Shown: piece by piece, positions 1 through 8,855 of the stretch | Layout of the letters: each line of letters begins with the position of its first letter | Position numbering within the stretch: the stretch's first letter is position 1 | NCBI GenBank assembly: GCA_937949785.1 | Contig: CALEDH010000001.1 | Coordinates: 62,001-126,000 of the forward strand | Origin: an uncultured Sulfolobales archaeon | Lineage (GTDB): Archaea; Thermoproteota; Thermoprotei_A; Sulfolobales; NBVN01 | Length of the DNA: 64,000 bases | Reading direction: 5' to 3' | Notes under the pieces: model-generated | The model's database searches: none | What the model was told of the DNA's origin: nothing | What the model saw: the letters and a program-made list of their open reading frames with translations, nothing else | Translations under genes and position numbers: made by a program

Positions 1-492
1 AGGGATGTAATGGATGGGGAATTCGTGATCAACATGTTTGCTGGGATAGGGCTCTTCTCTATAGTCGTAGCTAAACACGCTAAGCCTTCTAAGGTGGTCT
101 CGATCGACGTAAACCCCCACGCATATGAATTCATGGTTAAGAATATAAAGGCAAACAATGTTGAGGACGTTGTAGAACCCATACTAGGTGATGCTAGTGT
201 GGTCATCAATAATTACATAGCAATAGCTGATAGGGTCCTCATGCCCTTACCGGAATTAGCATTTAATTACTTCAACTACGCTGTGAATTCCATCAAGGAA
301 TCAGGCATTATACATGTTTACGAGTTTGGTAGAGGTCTTAATAGGAAATCGGTAATAGACAGCTTAGTTAGTAAGTATTTGAGGAGGTGTTCAGAACTTG
401 GGGTTAGTGCTGAGGTTATGGTAAGTAGGGTTGTTAGGTCTGTAGGCCCTAGAACCTACCAAGTAGTCATCGACCTGAAAGTCTCTAAGTGA
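1..492 (+). CDS. trm5: Trm5/Taw2-type tRNA methyltransferase (C-terminal part)
   Basis: The reading frame is open at the left edge, so only the C-terminal 163 codons are present. It shows a Rossmann-type SAM-binding fold: the glycine-rich loop NMFAGIGLFS near the visible start, the acidic DVNPHAYEF strand, then ADRVLMPLPELA, which matches the catalytic-loop region of the class I Trm5/Tyw2 family. These enzymes methylate G37 of tRNA (Trm5) or transfer the aminocarboxypropyl group in wyosine synthesis (Taw2). The N-terminal domains that would separate the two lie outside the window, so the exact member is uncertain. It ends two bases before the convergent pilin-like gene. Confidence 0.72.
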   Translation, partial: RDVMDGEFVINMFAGIGLFSIVVAKHAKPSKVVSIDVNPHAYEFMVKNIKANNVEDVVEPILGDASVVINNYIAIADRVLMPLPELAFNYFNYAVNSIKESGIIHVYEFGRGLNRKSVIDSLVSKYLRRCSELGVSAEVMVSRVVRSVGPRTYQVVIDLKVSK

Positions 493-493
493 T

Positions 494-928
494 TTAAGAT
501 GTTTGGTCTTTTCTAACTACTACATGCGTAATTTCATCCCTGATTAAGACAACTATGAAAACTCCTACAGGTTCCCTACTTAAGCTTAAATTTAAGCTAG
601 TTTTGGAGAATGGTGGAATGACCTCTAATTCAGTTAGCTTAATAACTTCATAACTTAGGTTGCCGTAGAAGATCACATAACCTACTACCTGAAATGGTTC
701 AGGAAGATTACTTACTACTGTAACTACCATAGCGTTATTAACGTATCTATACCTACATTCAGTCATATATGTTATCAAGTTAATTACTGCCTGCTTATTA
801 AGGATATTCAAACTCATAGAGTTGTACTCGTCAATAACACGGAGTGTGCTGTAGATTGTTGATGAAATTATAATCAATGCTAGTAAGAGTAAGACTAAAC
901 CAACTACACTGCTTAAACCCCTACTCAT
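494..928 (-). CDS. Pilin-like secreted/membrane protein
   Basis: A protein of about 144 aa starting MSRGLSSVVGLVLLLLAL. A short positively charged head is followed by one hydrophobic helix, the layout of archaeal class III signal peptides of type IV pilins and archaellins. The rest is predicted to be beta-rich and extracellular, with no motif I recognise. I chose the ATG at 928 because it overlaps the stop of the upstream gene as ATGAGTAG, a sign of translational coupling; a longer in-frame start at 964 would lack the typical N-terminus. It is probably co-transcribed with the similar protein upstream and may form a heteromeric pilus or surface assembly. The function is inferred only from the N-terminus. 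Confidence 0.6.
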   Translation of the reverse strand: MSRGLSSVVGLVLLLLALIIISSTIYSTLRVIDEYNSMSLNILNKQAVINLITYMTECRYRYVNNAMVVTVVSNLPEPFQVVGYVIFYGNLSYEVIKLTELEVIPPFSKTSLNLSLSREPVGVFIVVLIRDEITHVVVRKDQTS

Positions 929-1361
929 ACACGTAACCATATGATACTTTCTCACCGCCTTCATAAACTACTTTAACCCGGAACATGCTATCCTCAAATA
1001 ATTTAATAGGTGGTTCAAACTCCACGACCTTTATATCAAGTGGTGCTAAGACTAAGTCCAACCCCCCGACAGGTACGTCATCTACGTATATAGCCATTAC
1101 CTTAAGCTCGACGACGCCGTTAGAGATGACTAGCTTAATTTTATTAGCAGACTTACTTCCTGAAACCATTATTAGGTCTAAAGACTTCATGAGGTCAACA
1201 CTTCTTCTCTCGATATCCGACCTAAATAGCGTGTTGACGTTATAGGAGTAGTTACTGATAGAGGTAATTATTATTGTCCCTAACGCTAAGGTTATAAGTA
1301 TTAATAGCGTTGAAGAGATTAACTCGCTTACCCCACTGCAAGAACTCTTAGATGGTGACAT
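921..1361 (-). CDS. Pilin-like secreted/membrane protein
   Basis: A 146-aa protein with the N-terminal pattern SGVSELISSTLLILITLALG. The polar head, the glycine before a hydrophobic helix and the helix itself (about residues 10-35) resemble the archaeal pilin/flagellin N-terminal domain processed by a class III prepilin peptidase. The remainder looks like a compact beta domain. Its stop overlaps the start of the next pilin-like gene by 8 bp, so the two form an operon. No assembly ATPase or platform protein is next to them, so they would have to use machinery encoded elsewhere. I do not recognise a closer family. Confidence 0.6.
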   Translation of the reverse strand: MSPSKSSCSGVSELISSTLLILITLALGTIIITSISNYSYNVNTLFRSDIERRSVDLMKSLDLIMVSGSKSANKIKLVISNGVVELKVMAIYVDDVPVGGLDLVLAPLDIKVVEFEPPIKLFEDSMFRVKVVYEGGEKVSYGYVYE

Positions 1362-1413
1362 TCCTCAGACCTTTATTAAATAGTATTGTAGAATTTTAAT
1401 TTTATAATGCTAT

Positions 1414-2997
1414 TCAAACATGTTGATTCGGATTAATATCGATTAATTTTAAATTGTCTCTACCTAATAGTCTTCTCAAAGACTTCTTAACAAAAACTTC
1501 AGAACTCCAGCTCTGACACCTACACGTCAATATTACAACCTCTCCATACTTACTCAATAACATTCCTACATACCTCCTTAACCTACGGCTGAACAACAAT
1601 AAGGTACCGACATCCACCTCCTCAGGCAGTTTGAAGTGTGAATACGGATATACATGTATTAAAGTCATCGGTATTAACGTGAAGAACGGTAAGTAGATGT
1701 AGGTATCTTCAAGATGTGCGTTTAGTTTAACGGTGATATCACTCTGACCTACAGCCTTACCTCTCTTAACTAACATAGGTGTTAATATTGCTGTCCTACT
1801 ACCCCCACCATATCTTAGTATGTGGCTGTTAAGGTATGCTTCATGTCTTACTATCTCAGGTCTGAAGTACGATGTCCCTTCATAAAGAAATAATGCATGG
1901 GAATCCCCACGTATCCTAGGATCTAAGAGTTCAAGCCATCCCACAAACTCATCTCGTGTGAATACCTTAAGTAAGTACCTCAATGACGGATGCCCCCTCG
2001 CCCTCTCTTCAAGCAATTCCCAAAGCCTACCCTCTCTAATAGCAACTTTCACATCTTTAATTCCCCTTAAAATTACGTAGAGGTTGTGAAGCGCTACACT
2101 ACGCACTCGCTCCTCCCTACTCATTTCCATTAAAGACTTAACGTCGTACTTATTACAGATCGGGCATTCGCATGGCAGGTAGTCTAAGTCTTTAAGCATA
2201 TAAGTACCTCTTTCAGTCATGTATCTACCATCTCTAGCGTAGAGAATGTAGGAAGCCGAGTCAAACATGTCGACACCTAAAGCTACTGCGAACGGTATTA
2301 TCATAGGATGTCCGGCGCCGAATAAATGTACTGCCTTATCGATAGGTACGATTTTCTTAATCGTTAAAATCATTTCAAAAACCTTAGAGTACTTGTACTT
2401 CTCCATAAGTAGGACAGGGCTGCCTATAGCGTAAATAGAAAAACCTTCGAACTCTTTACCGATCATAGCACACTTCCTAACTAAGTCTAGGTGAATCCCT
2501 CCCTGAATAGGTAGGACCCATAAAGCGTTGCTATCCGTTATAAGCTTTGCTGAAAGCGCAGCCCTTCTTAGGGTCTCATCAACACTGTATAGAGCTTCAT
2601 CGTAAGTAGCATCATCTCTAGTAGGTACGTCAGCGATAACAGCTATATCACTACCTATACTTTCCTGAAACTTAACTATTTCTACAGGGTCAAGCCTTAC
2701 TTTTTCATCACCATAACGTAGAAGTTGATAAGCGCCTGAATCAGTCATCACAACACCGTTAAACCCTAGGAGTTCATGAACATCACGGACTCTATTCCCC
2801 ATAGCCTTCCTAATAATATACGCGTTAGTAATTATCTGTGTAAAACCTAACTCCTTCAGTAGACCTACTGACACTTCCTTAAACTGCCTTACTGGATTAA
2901 CCACCGGGAAAAAAGTAGGTGTTTCTACTACACCACTCTTAGTTGTTAGCTTACCAATCCTCCCTCCTAGGTCTTTATCTCTAACCTCAAATACCAC
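1414..2997 (-). CDS. tgtA: Archaeosine tRNA-guanine transglycosylase
   Basis: This is the archaeal TGT (527 aa), which exchanges guanine 15 of tRNA for preQ0 on the way to archaeosine. The TIM-barrel catalytic domain fills roughly residues 1-330, with MTDSGAYQ, the DVPTRDD region and the zinc site CECPICN followed by a downstream His. The C-terminal part continues into a second domain, but the protein ends at about residue 527 without the terminal PUA domain of many archaeal TGTs; the PUA may be absent or encoded separately. It follows the SmAP3 gene by 5 bp on the same strand, suggesting an operon of RNA-related genes. Confidence 0.93.
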   Translation of the reverse strand: MVFEVRDKDLGGRIGKLTTKSGVVETPTFFPVVNPVRQFKEVSVGLLKELGFTQIITNAYIIRKAMGNRVRDVHELLGFNGVVMTDSGAYQLLRYGDEKVRLDPVEIVKFQESIGSDIAVIADVPTRDDATYDEALYSVDETLRRAALSAKLITDSNALWVLPIQGGIHLDLVRKCAMIGKEFEGFSIYAIGSPVLLMEKYKYSKVFEMILTIKKIVPIDKAVHLFGAGHPMIIPFAVALGVDMFDSASYILYARDGRYMTERGTYMLKDLDYLPCECPICNKYDVKSLMEMSREERVRSVALHNLYVILRGIKDVKVAIREGRLWELLEERARGHPSLRYLLKVFTRDEFVGWLELLDPRIRGDSHALFLYEGTSYFRPEIVRHEAYLNSHILRYGGGSRTAILTPMLVKRGKAVGQSDITVKLNAHLEDTYIYLPFFTLIPMTLIHVYPYSHFKLPEEVDVGTLLLFSRRLRRYVGMLLSKYGEVVILTCRCQSWSSEVFVKKSLRRLLGRDNLKLIDINPNQHV

Positions 2998-3002
2998 CCG
3001 CT

Positions 3003-3455
3003 CTACAACCTCTTCTTCCTTAATTCTATGTACTCCTGATACAGGCTGTAGAGCTTAGAGGCTAACGGTCCTGAACCTTCAACACCGTTCTCACTTACCT
3101 TATACTTATCATACACCATGACTAAGTTAGCCTCCTTAATTACCTTAACAGATCCGGGCGGTAGGTTAAGCTTCGATAATATGTAGGATGAGAATTCGTT
3201 TGGGTCGAATATTTGCTGCTCTTTAGATATTATCTCAGATAACCTATCACCATGTATTAAAACCCTATAGCATGTATTACCATCAACATCCTTAGCATTC
3301 CCTAAAATTATGTGTAGGGTTAGCCTCTCACTCACATCTATACCTAATAAAGTACCTTCATATGTTCTACCATCAACTAACTTAACGACGACGTACCTAT
3401 CTACCAGGTTAAGTACTTCGTTTATCAATTTCTTTGTGATGTTTGAAATGCTCAT
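3003..3455 (-). CDS. Sm-like protein SmAP3
   Basis: A 150-aa protein with an N-terminal Lsm/Sm fold of about 75 residues (VVVKLVDGRTYEGTLLGID, then a second Sm strand ending RVLIHGDRLSEI) and a C-terminal extension. This length and two-part layout match archaeal SmAP3 rather than the short SmAP1/2 proteins. Sm-like proteins form rings that bind U-rich RNA; the role of SmAP3 is not well known. It lies immediately upstream of tgtA with a 5-bp gap, which fits a tRNA/RNA-processing operon. Confidence 0.8.
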   Translation of the reverse strand: MSISNITKKLINEVLNLVDRYVVVKLVDGRTYEGTLLGIDVSERLTLHIILGNAKDVDGNTCYRVLIHGDRLSEIISKEQQIFDPNEFSSYILSKLNLPPGSVKVIKEANLVMVYDKYKVSENGVEGSGPLASKLYSLYQEYIELRKKRL

Positions 3456-3516
3456 CTTGCATACCTACTTCATTATAAAATGCTTACTTTTAAACTTAGT
3501 TAGAACTTTTTAATGG

Positions 3517-3930
3517 TCAAATAACTTCAACTTTAAAGTATATCTCATCCATGTAATCGAAAGCATTAAATATTGAGTCATTCTTAGACTCAACTATAAG
3601 TAGGAAGCCCCATAGAGATATTAACAACTTATAAATCCCTTCTTCAACCTTCTTAGATATTACATAACCCCTCATAACTAGGTCCACATCTTCTTTAAAG
3701 TTAGGTCTGCTTCTAGATATGGTCATCCGAACCTTATCGTTAAGTCCGAAATTCATAAGTGTCTTATGTATATCGAAGACCGTTCTAACCCCAGAACCCT
3801 CTACCGTTACTATAAATATTTGCGGGATTAAGGATTTCTCAACACTCTTAACTTCCCCCTCATATACTACATTACCCACTCCAACTTCGATGCTCATACC
3901 TGAACACTCAATCATTATATTCTCGAACAC
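3517..3930 (-). CDS. rpoG: RNA polymerase subunit Rpo8/RpoG
   Basis: A 137-aa protein resembling the archaeal homologue of eukaryotic Rpb8, found mainly in crenarchaea and korarchaea. The diagnostic stretch is the middle (VRMTISRSRPNFKEDVDLV, followed by RGYVISKK), the OB-fold segment conserved in Rpb8. Two beta-rich halves flank it, as expected for the family, and the length is usual. Rpo8 is a peripheral assembly subunit of RNA polymerase. Recognition rests on sequence pattern only; divergence is high, so a structure-based comparison would be the firm test. It is separated by 61 bp from the downstream SmAP3 gene on the same strand. Confidence 0.72.
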   Translation of the reverse strand: MFENIMIECSGMSIEVGVGNVVYEGEVKSVEKSLIPQIFIVTVEGSGVRTVFDIHKTLMNFGLNDKVRMTISRSRPNFKEDVDLVMRGYVISKKVEEGIYKLLISLWGFLLIVESKNDSIFNAFDYMDEIYFKVEVI

Positions 3931-4415
3931 TTATAACGTTATAGGGGTTCTGAATTACGCGGTCTTTAGTAGACTTACGTAGCTCTTAGAACTCACTGAC
4001 CTTAACTCCTCAGAAATTCGTTGAAGTTCTCATCAGCCCTATCCCCGTCAGGGTGGACAATCTCCATCAATAATTAAGTTTTCTATTTTGAAATAGTTGA
4101 ATACGGGGTGAAATTATCCCTAAATAGCTAATCCTGCCTACCCTCCCCTCTTTAATCACGTGATGCGATTTAGAGGTTGAATGACCATGCCTTAAAGCTC
4201 CGATCTTCCTTCCTCATCGCTTCCGAAAGCTTCCCATGGCATGAGGATGGGAAGCCTTATGTTATGGGAAATTAACACTATATTAGAACGGTTGAAGTGC
4301 TTTCCTCTACTCCTTGGATATAGCTATCTATCTATAAAATACCTAATTAACGCTTTTCTATCTGTAAGCTTTCTTAAACATTTTAAATAACCTCTTTAAT
4401 TACTGGTATCTTAAG
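3931..4415. other. Gene-free stretch with TnpB-end-like motifs and a hairpin
   Basis: No credible gene lies here. On the minus strand, 4010-4070 reads CACCCTGA, a G-rich run, GGCTGATGA, about 16 nt, then CTGA. The same order occurs after the TnpB remnant near 59.8 kb, so this may be a decayed insertion-sequence right end; a C/D sRNA with unusual spacing is the alternative. A 9-bp perfect stem (GCTTCCCAT/ATGGGAAGC) lies at about 4229-4255. A TATA-like run (TTTAAATAA) near 4384 sits about 27 bp before the next gene, suggesting leaderless transcription there. Confidence 0.4.
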
Positions 4416-4739
4416 ATGTTATTCCATAGTCAAAGTAGAGATCAGATAGGTAACTCTGTATGCCTCGAATTAATTAACGAGGGCGATAGGGGTGATATTA
4501 AGATTAACTTTTTAGATATTGCAAAAGCCTTATTGAAGGTTTGTAGGGATGCTCGTTTAGATGTTTTGACAACCATTTCTAGAAGTGGCTATAAATCACT
4601 TATAGTTTTATCTTCTGAGAGAGACCTCATAAGCTGTAGAGATGTACTTAAAGCATTCATAGTAGCATACGGGTCTAACCATATAAAGGTTAATGAGGTT
4701 CGCTGCGACAGCGCTGTGACGAAGGTAATCCCTTTTTAA
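4416..4739 (+). CDS. N-terminal half of a HerA-like ATPase, ends at a slippery site
   Basis: A 107-aa reading frame that by itself matches no family I know. It ends ...TKVIPF and then TAA, directly after the heptamer CCCTTTT read as C CCT TTT, the canonical X XXY YYZ form for -1 frameshifting. A -1 shift there continues as LSRIRFKKNVVIDQ straight into the ATPase gene downstream, giving a protein of about 465 aa with an N-terminal domain before the P-loop, as in many HerA/VirB4-type ATPases. So this is more likely the first half of one gene than an independent gene. A one-base deletion in the T run (pseudogene or assembly error) would look the same. The start is the ATG about 27 bp after a TATA-like box. 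Confidence 0.6.
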   Translation: MLFHSQSRDQIGNSVCLELINEGDRGDIKINFLDIAKALLKVCRDARLDVLTTISRSGYKSLIVLSSERDLISCRDVLKAFIVAYGSNHIKVNEVRCDSAVTKVIPF

Positions 4740-4783
4740 GTAGGATAAGGTTTAAGAAGAACGTCGTAATAGACCAAGACCTT

Positions 4784-5806
4784 ATGGTGGTTAATGATGA
4801 CGTATCGATGTATTCGAAGGAATTAGTACGGTTCGGGTACGTATGTTTAAACGGTTTTGAAAGCGTGTTTGGACTTCCGGTAGAGGACTTCAAAAGACAT
4901 GTACTAATTATTGGTTCCACGGGGTCTGGGAAGACTACGACTGCTGCAATTATTGCTTCTCAAATAGTTAGGTATGGACATGTATTAATATTTGATTGGA
5001 ATGATGAGTATTTAACGATCTTTAAGTCTTTAGGTGTAGGTGGCGTTGTAGTAGATGATGTTAAGGTCCCGCTGAGGTTTAAAGATTTTGAGGAGTTAAT
5101 CTCGATATTAAATGATGTTTTAGAGTTAAGCGACGCTCAGACATACCTTCTATATAGGTTTTTAGATGAGAGTGATGGTGACCTAACACTATATGACCTA
5201 GTGAATTACCTAGAAGGACTTCAAGTTGAATCTAAGTGGATGGCGGAGACAAAGACTGCTTTACTGAGGAAGTTAAAATTGATTTATAACTCTAAAACTG
5301 TGGGGCTATACCAAGACTTACATCCGCTTAGACCTTTAGGACTTACTGAACATGGTGGGTATAAGATCCGCATCACCTCATTAAATAGGTTTAAGGACTT
5401 CAAGCTAAGAAGGCTAGCAGCACTAACCCTACTTAAGTTAATAGAAGATTTTAAGGAGGTAAACGCTGATGAATTAGGTAATGTCTTCATATTTATTGAT
5501 GAAGCCCATCACATAGCTAACTCATCACTTATGAGTAGGTTAGTCGCTGAGATACGTAAGTTAGGTGTAGGGCTCATCCTAATAACTCAATCACCTTCAA
5601 CTATAGGCAATGAGATACTCGCTAACTGTAACGTGAAGATAGTCCATACTTTGAAGTCTAACTCGGATATTGAGGTCATAATTAAGTCGTTAGGAGTTAA
5701 TGAACTACGTGAAGTACTGCCAAGACTTAACGTTGGTGAGGTTTTTGTAGATTCACCGACTTTAAAATACGTAGCTAGGGTTAAGATCGATTTAAATACG
5801 AGGTGA
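4784..5806 (+). CDS. HerA/VirB4-like ATPase (C-terminal half)
   Basis: The 340-aa frame contains a Walker A motif [11 protein letters not shown] near residue 45, a Walker B region VFIFIDEAHH near 230 and LILITQSPS as the sensor strand, the signature order of DUF87/HerA-type translocating ATPases that pump DNA or protein. The frame stays open upstream of the ATG to position 4697 and carries a plausible protein sequence there, but it has no ATG, GTG or TTG and no SD. This fits expression as the second half of a frameshifted fusion with the preceding 107-aa frame. It is not the Mre11/Rad50-linked HerA: no nurA, rad50 or mre11 is nearby. Its 3' end overlaps the convergent adenylate kinase gene by 26 bp. 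Confidence 0.75.
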   Translation: MVVNDDVSMYSKELVRFGYVCLNGFESVFGLPVEDFKRHVLIIGSTGSGKTTTAAIIASQIVRYGHVLIFDWNDEYLTIFKSLGVGGVVVDDVKVPLRFKDFEELISILNDVLELSDAQTYLLYRFLDESDGDLTLYDLVNYLEGLQVESKWMAETKTALLRKLKLIYNSKTVGLYQDLHPLRPLGLTEHGGYKIRITSLNRFKDFKLRRLAALTLLKLIEDFKEVNADELGNVFIFIDEAHHIANSSLMSRLVAEIRKLGVGLILITQSPSTIGNEILANCNVKIVHTLKSNSDIEVIIKSLGVNELREVLPRLNVGEVFVDSPTLKYVARVKIDLNTR

Positions 5807-6371
5807 TACTTAACACTTCTCTAACTACTTCCTCGCATTCAAGCCAGTTAATCCCTACGTTACAACTTATCGTATTATTAATTAACCCAAGAACCTCGTT
5901 GATGACATCGTTTAAGTCCTTATTAGTTATGTCCACCTCGCAGACCTTACCCCTACCATGCTCATTCAAAGCGTTATATGTGCAGACTCCTATGAGTTCG
6001 GATTCAATATTATCGAGTAGCTTCCTACCACTCCAACCCTTACCTACTAACCTCATATAAAGCACTCTAGGATCTAACCTGAGGATCACTATCTTAAAGA
6101 TCAACTCATCATCAATTATTTCGCCGTAATGACTATCAACTACTATATAACCTTCGGAACTACGTATAACACCCCTTAGAAAGGTCTTCAACTTCTCCTC
6201 ATCAATTACATATGAGTCTGTCTCACCATCATAGTACGTGTAGAGCTTATTATCGATTACGAACTCACTTAAGTTTAAGTACCTACCATTTAATATTTCT
6301 GACAGTCTTAAAGCAACTGAGGTCTTACCAACACCTGGTGTACCGCTAATTACGACTACTTTAGCACTCAA
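5781..6371 (-). CDS. AK6/Fap7-type adenylate kinase
   Basis: A 196-aa P-loop kinase beginning VVVISGTPGVGKTSVALRL. The short compact fold, the VVDSHYGEII strand and the lid region around VGKGWSGRKLLDNIESE match the archaeal AK6/Fap7 family, which has adenylate kinase and ATPase activity and in eukaryotes acts in 18S rRNA processing. It is the last gene of the minus-strand series starting with gins23-mcm, 24 bp after the ATPase subunit I gene. Its 3' end overlaps the opposing HerA-like gene. The C-terminal 30 residues contain extra cysteines (SCNVGINWLECEE) that I cannot assign. Confidence 0.8.
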   Translation of the reverse strand: MSAKVVVISGTPGVGKTSVALRLSEILNGRYLNLSEFVIDNKLYTYYDGETDSYVIDEEKLKTFLRGVIRSSEGYIVVDSHYGEIIDDELIFKIVILRLDPRVLYMRLVGKGWSGRKLLDNIESELIGVCTYNALNEHGRGKVCEVDITNKDLNDVINEVLGLINNTISCNVGINWLECEEVVREVLSITSYLNRS

Positions 6372-6395
6372 TTCACTAACACCTATAAATTCTGA

Positions 6396-8411
6396 TTAGA
6401 CCCTCCCTAAACTCCCTACCACTACATACTTTCTTAATTGAATTTTAAGCGATTTAAACTCTCTACCACCACCTTCATAGAACTTCGGTAGGAACTCAAC
6501 GAAGCATAGTCTTAGCGAATGTACAAAAGAGCCTATAATGCCGAAGGCTAGGTTTATAGTATTCGTAAGTAAGACTATAATTAAAGCAACTGCCGAAGCT
6601 ATTACGAAGTTGAGAACTGGGATGTTTATAGTTGATTGGATGGTGTTAGCAGTCATTAATGCTAGATCGTTGAAGTTCCTAGCCATTAGGTAAGTAGCTA
6701 AGCCGATCCCGGCTAAACGCGTGTACGAGAATATATCACCTAGAAGCCCTGTAAGGTCGAATATCCATAGAAACAACCCTACCGATTTAATGCTTAAGAA
6801 CTTACCGATGATCAACACCATAACACCTACTAACGATATGTAGAGTAATAAGTCGTAGTAAACATAACTTAACGACAGCAATCTTACGTTTAGGAAGTAG
6901 TAGAGTATGTATGGTAGGGAGGTAAACTCAGCTATTAGAAGCCCTAACTCTGAAAGCAACGTAGCCCTATCTGAAGCTATTAAAGCCTTTACAACACCTA
7001 GGAAATGCGCTAAGTTAACATGTACTAACCCCAGTATTAAAGCTAATGAAATAAACGATAGTGGGTCTGCAACGTTAATTAGCGGGGTATAATATGGTAT
7101 GGAGTAGCCAGCATATGTATTAGTTAAGAAGCCGAAAATAGTTGCTGAGACACCTAATACTGACAACATCTTCTTAAGATTTACATATCCCTCAGAATGA
7201 GGGTTTTCAATGAAGCCAATCCTATCTAATACGTATTTAAGTATTAAGATCATTGTAATACCGTAAATTACGTCGGCCAACATTAATCCAAAGAATATGA
7301 AGAAGGAGTACGTAATTAACGCCGTAGGGTCCCACTCACCATATCTTGGAATGCTGTAAAGCTTTGTTATCACTTCGAAATACCTTACAGGCATAGTGTT
7401 ATTTAACTTAGTCGGAGGCTCTACATCACTACGTCTTAACTTCTCTACGTATATATACTTAAACTTACTATATAACGTGTTGATTAAGTCTTCGTAACTC
7501 CTTTCAGGAATCCAACCCTCAACTACGTAGCTATACTCGCTCATCATAGACTTAAGTATGTTTTCAACTCTGTCAACGTATACTTCCTGTAGGGCTTTGG
7601 CCCTAGCAACTAACTCTAAGTTTTCATTAATCAACTTACCGAGTTCTAAGGTAAGTTTATTTACCATGTCTCTAAGGGTAGCTACTTTAGACTCTAACTC
7701 ATTAACGAGTTCCTGAACCCTTAAGTTAGACTGAGGTACATCTATAACTTCAGCCTTAACCTCGTCTACAAGACCTTTAAACTTATTTAAATCATCTTTA
7801 AAGCCTAAGTAATTAACTAGTAAGTGGTCATCATCTATCTTAGCAACACATACTACGCTTAAATCACGTAAAGCATTTGAGATGGTGCTCACCTGCTCGT
7901 GTTTAACCTTAATTAACTTAGCGAATAGTAAATCACCTTCAAAATTTAAGTTAGTTAGGTAGGTATCACCGCACGAAGTATAAACAAGTTTTAAATATTT
8001 AATCACGTCTTCATAGCTACTTAACTTACTACCTAATTCGTTAACGTTGTTTATGATTGCCTCCATCTTATCTTTCAACGACCTAATATGTTGGAGGGTC
8101 TTAAGGAACTCGCTTTCTAAATCAGCCATGTTTAAATCACTTCTAACCTCTACTAACTTCGCATCATCTATGTTACCTTCAATAAATTTCAGTAGTTGCG
8201 TCATCTCATCTGCAGATGCTAATTTACTTTTAAGGAGTTTTAACTCATCCTCAGGCAAGTTCTTAAGCTCCTCTAAGTGGATAACGCCTAACTCCTGGAG
8301 GGTTGATGTTAGGTCATCCGCATAGTCTTTTAAAGTAATTACCCTTACGTAATTAAGCCTTTCAGGGTAGTATATTAACCTAAGCAGCCTTACAGTCTTT
8401 GTAGGTTTCAT
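6396..8411 (-). CDS. atpI: A-type ATP synthase subunit I (a subunit)
   Basis: A 671-aa membrane subunit of the A-type H+/Na+ ATP synthase. About the first 330 residues are soluble, alternating helical coiled-coil stretches and an alpha/beta lobe, as in the stator arm-binding domain. The C-terminal half contains seven or so transmembrane helices, including the segment with TRLAGIGLATYLMARNFN, whose Arg is the conserved residue facing the c-ring half channels. It directly follows the subunit H gene. The remaining ATPase genes are not in this window, so the operon is split relative to many archaea. Confidence 0.92.
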   Translation of the reverse strand: MKPTKTVRLLRLIYYPERLNYVRVITLKDYADDLTSTLQELGVIHLEELKNLPEDELKLLKSKLASADEMTQLLKFIEGNIDDAKLVEVRSDLNMADLESEFLKTLQHIRSLKDKMEAIINNVNELGSKLSSYEDVIKYLKLVYTSCGDTYLTNLNFEGDLLFAKLIKVKHEQVSTISNALRDLSVVCVAKIDDDHLLVNYLGFKDDLNKFKGLVDEVKAEVIDVPQSNLRVQELVNELESKVATLRDMVNKLTLELGKLINENLELVARAKALQEVYVDRVENILKSMMSEYSYVVEGWIPERSYEDLINTLYSKFKYIYVEKLRRSDVEPPTKLNNTMPVRYFEVITKLYSIPRYGEWDPTALITYSFFIFFGLMLADVIYGITMILILKYVLDRIGFIENPHSEGYVNLKKMLSVLGVSATIFGFLTNTYAGYSIPYYTPLINVADPLSFISLALILGLVHVNLAHFLGVVKALIASDRATLLSELGLLIAEFTSLPYILYYFLNVRLLSLSYVYYDLLLYISLVGVMVLIIGKFLSIKSVGLFLWIFDLTGLLGDIFSYTRLAGIGLATYLMARNFNDLALMTANTIQSTINIPVLNFVIASAVALIIVLLTNTINLAFGIIGSFVHSLRLCFVEFLPKFYEGGGREFKSLKIQLRKYVVVGSLGRV

Positions 8412-8454
8412 GACCAGCTCTCTAAGCTCATTAATATCGGATCTCTATAAAAAC

Positions 8455-8763
8455 CTATTTATTTACTCTGATGGATACACCTAGAACTAGTTCTAGGTAC
8501 TCATTAACTATTTCTTCTTTAGCTTCAGCATACCTCTCCTTCATCTTATTAATTCTAGTAGCGTAATCGTTCTTTACATCAGATAGTTTAGACATAAACT
8601 CCTCCTCTACCTTCTTAACCAGTTCTGCCGGTAGCTCGGCCTTAACTTCCTTCCTCAACAACTCCTCAGCATCTTTCCTAGCCTTAGCTAAGATTTCCTC
8701 AGCTTTCTTCTCAGCCTCCTTAATTATACTACGCGCCTCCTCCTCAATAACAGCTAATGACAT
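8455..8763 (-). CDS. ahaH: A-type ATPase stalk subunit H
   Basis: A 102-aa protein that is almost entirely an Ala/Glu/Lys-rich coiled coil (EEEARSIIKEAEKKAEEILA), typical of AhaH, which pairs with subunit E to form the peripheral stalk of A-type ATPases. Length and position directly upstream of the subunit I gene match the usual archaeal order H-I. Low-complexity helices make the assignment depend on context, but the neighbour makes it convincing. Confidence 0.85.
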   Translation of the reverse strand: MSLAVIEEEARSIIKEAEKKAEEILAKARKDAEELLRKEVKAELPAELVKKVEEEFMSKLSDVKNDYATRINKMKERYAEAKEEIVNEYLELVLGVSIRVNK

Positions 8764-8855
8764 CCTAATACCAATGCCATAATATGAAGAAGTAAATTTT
8801 AAATCTTAGGTTAATGCTTAAGTTCAAAGCATCATTGATGAGCTACTCTGAGGAT

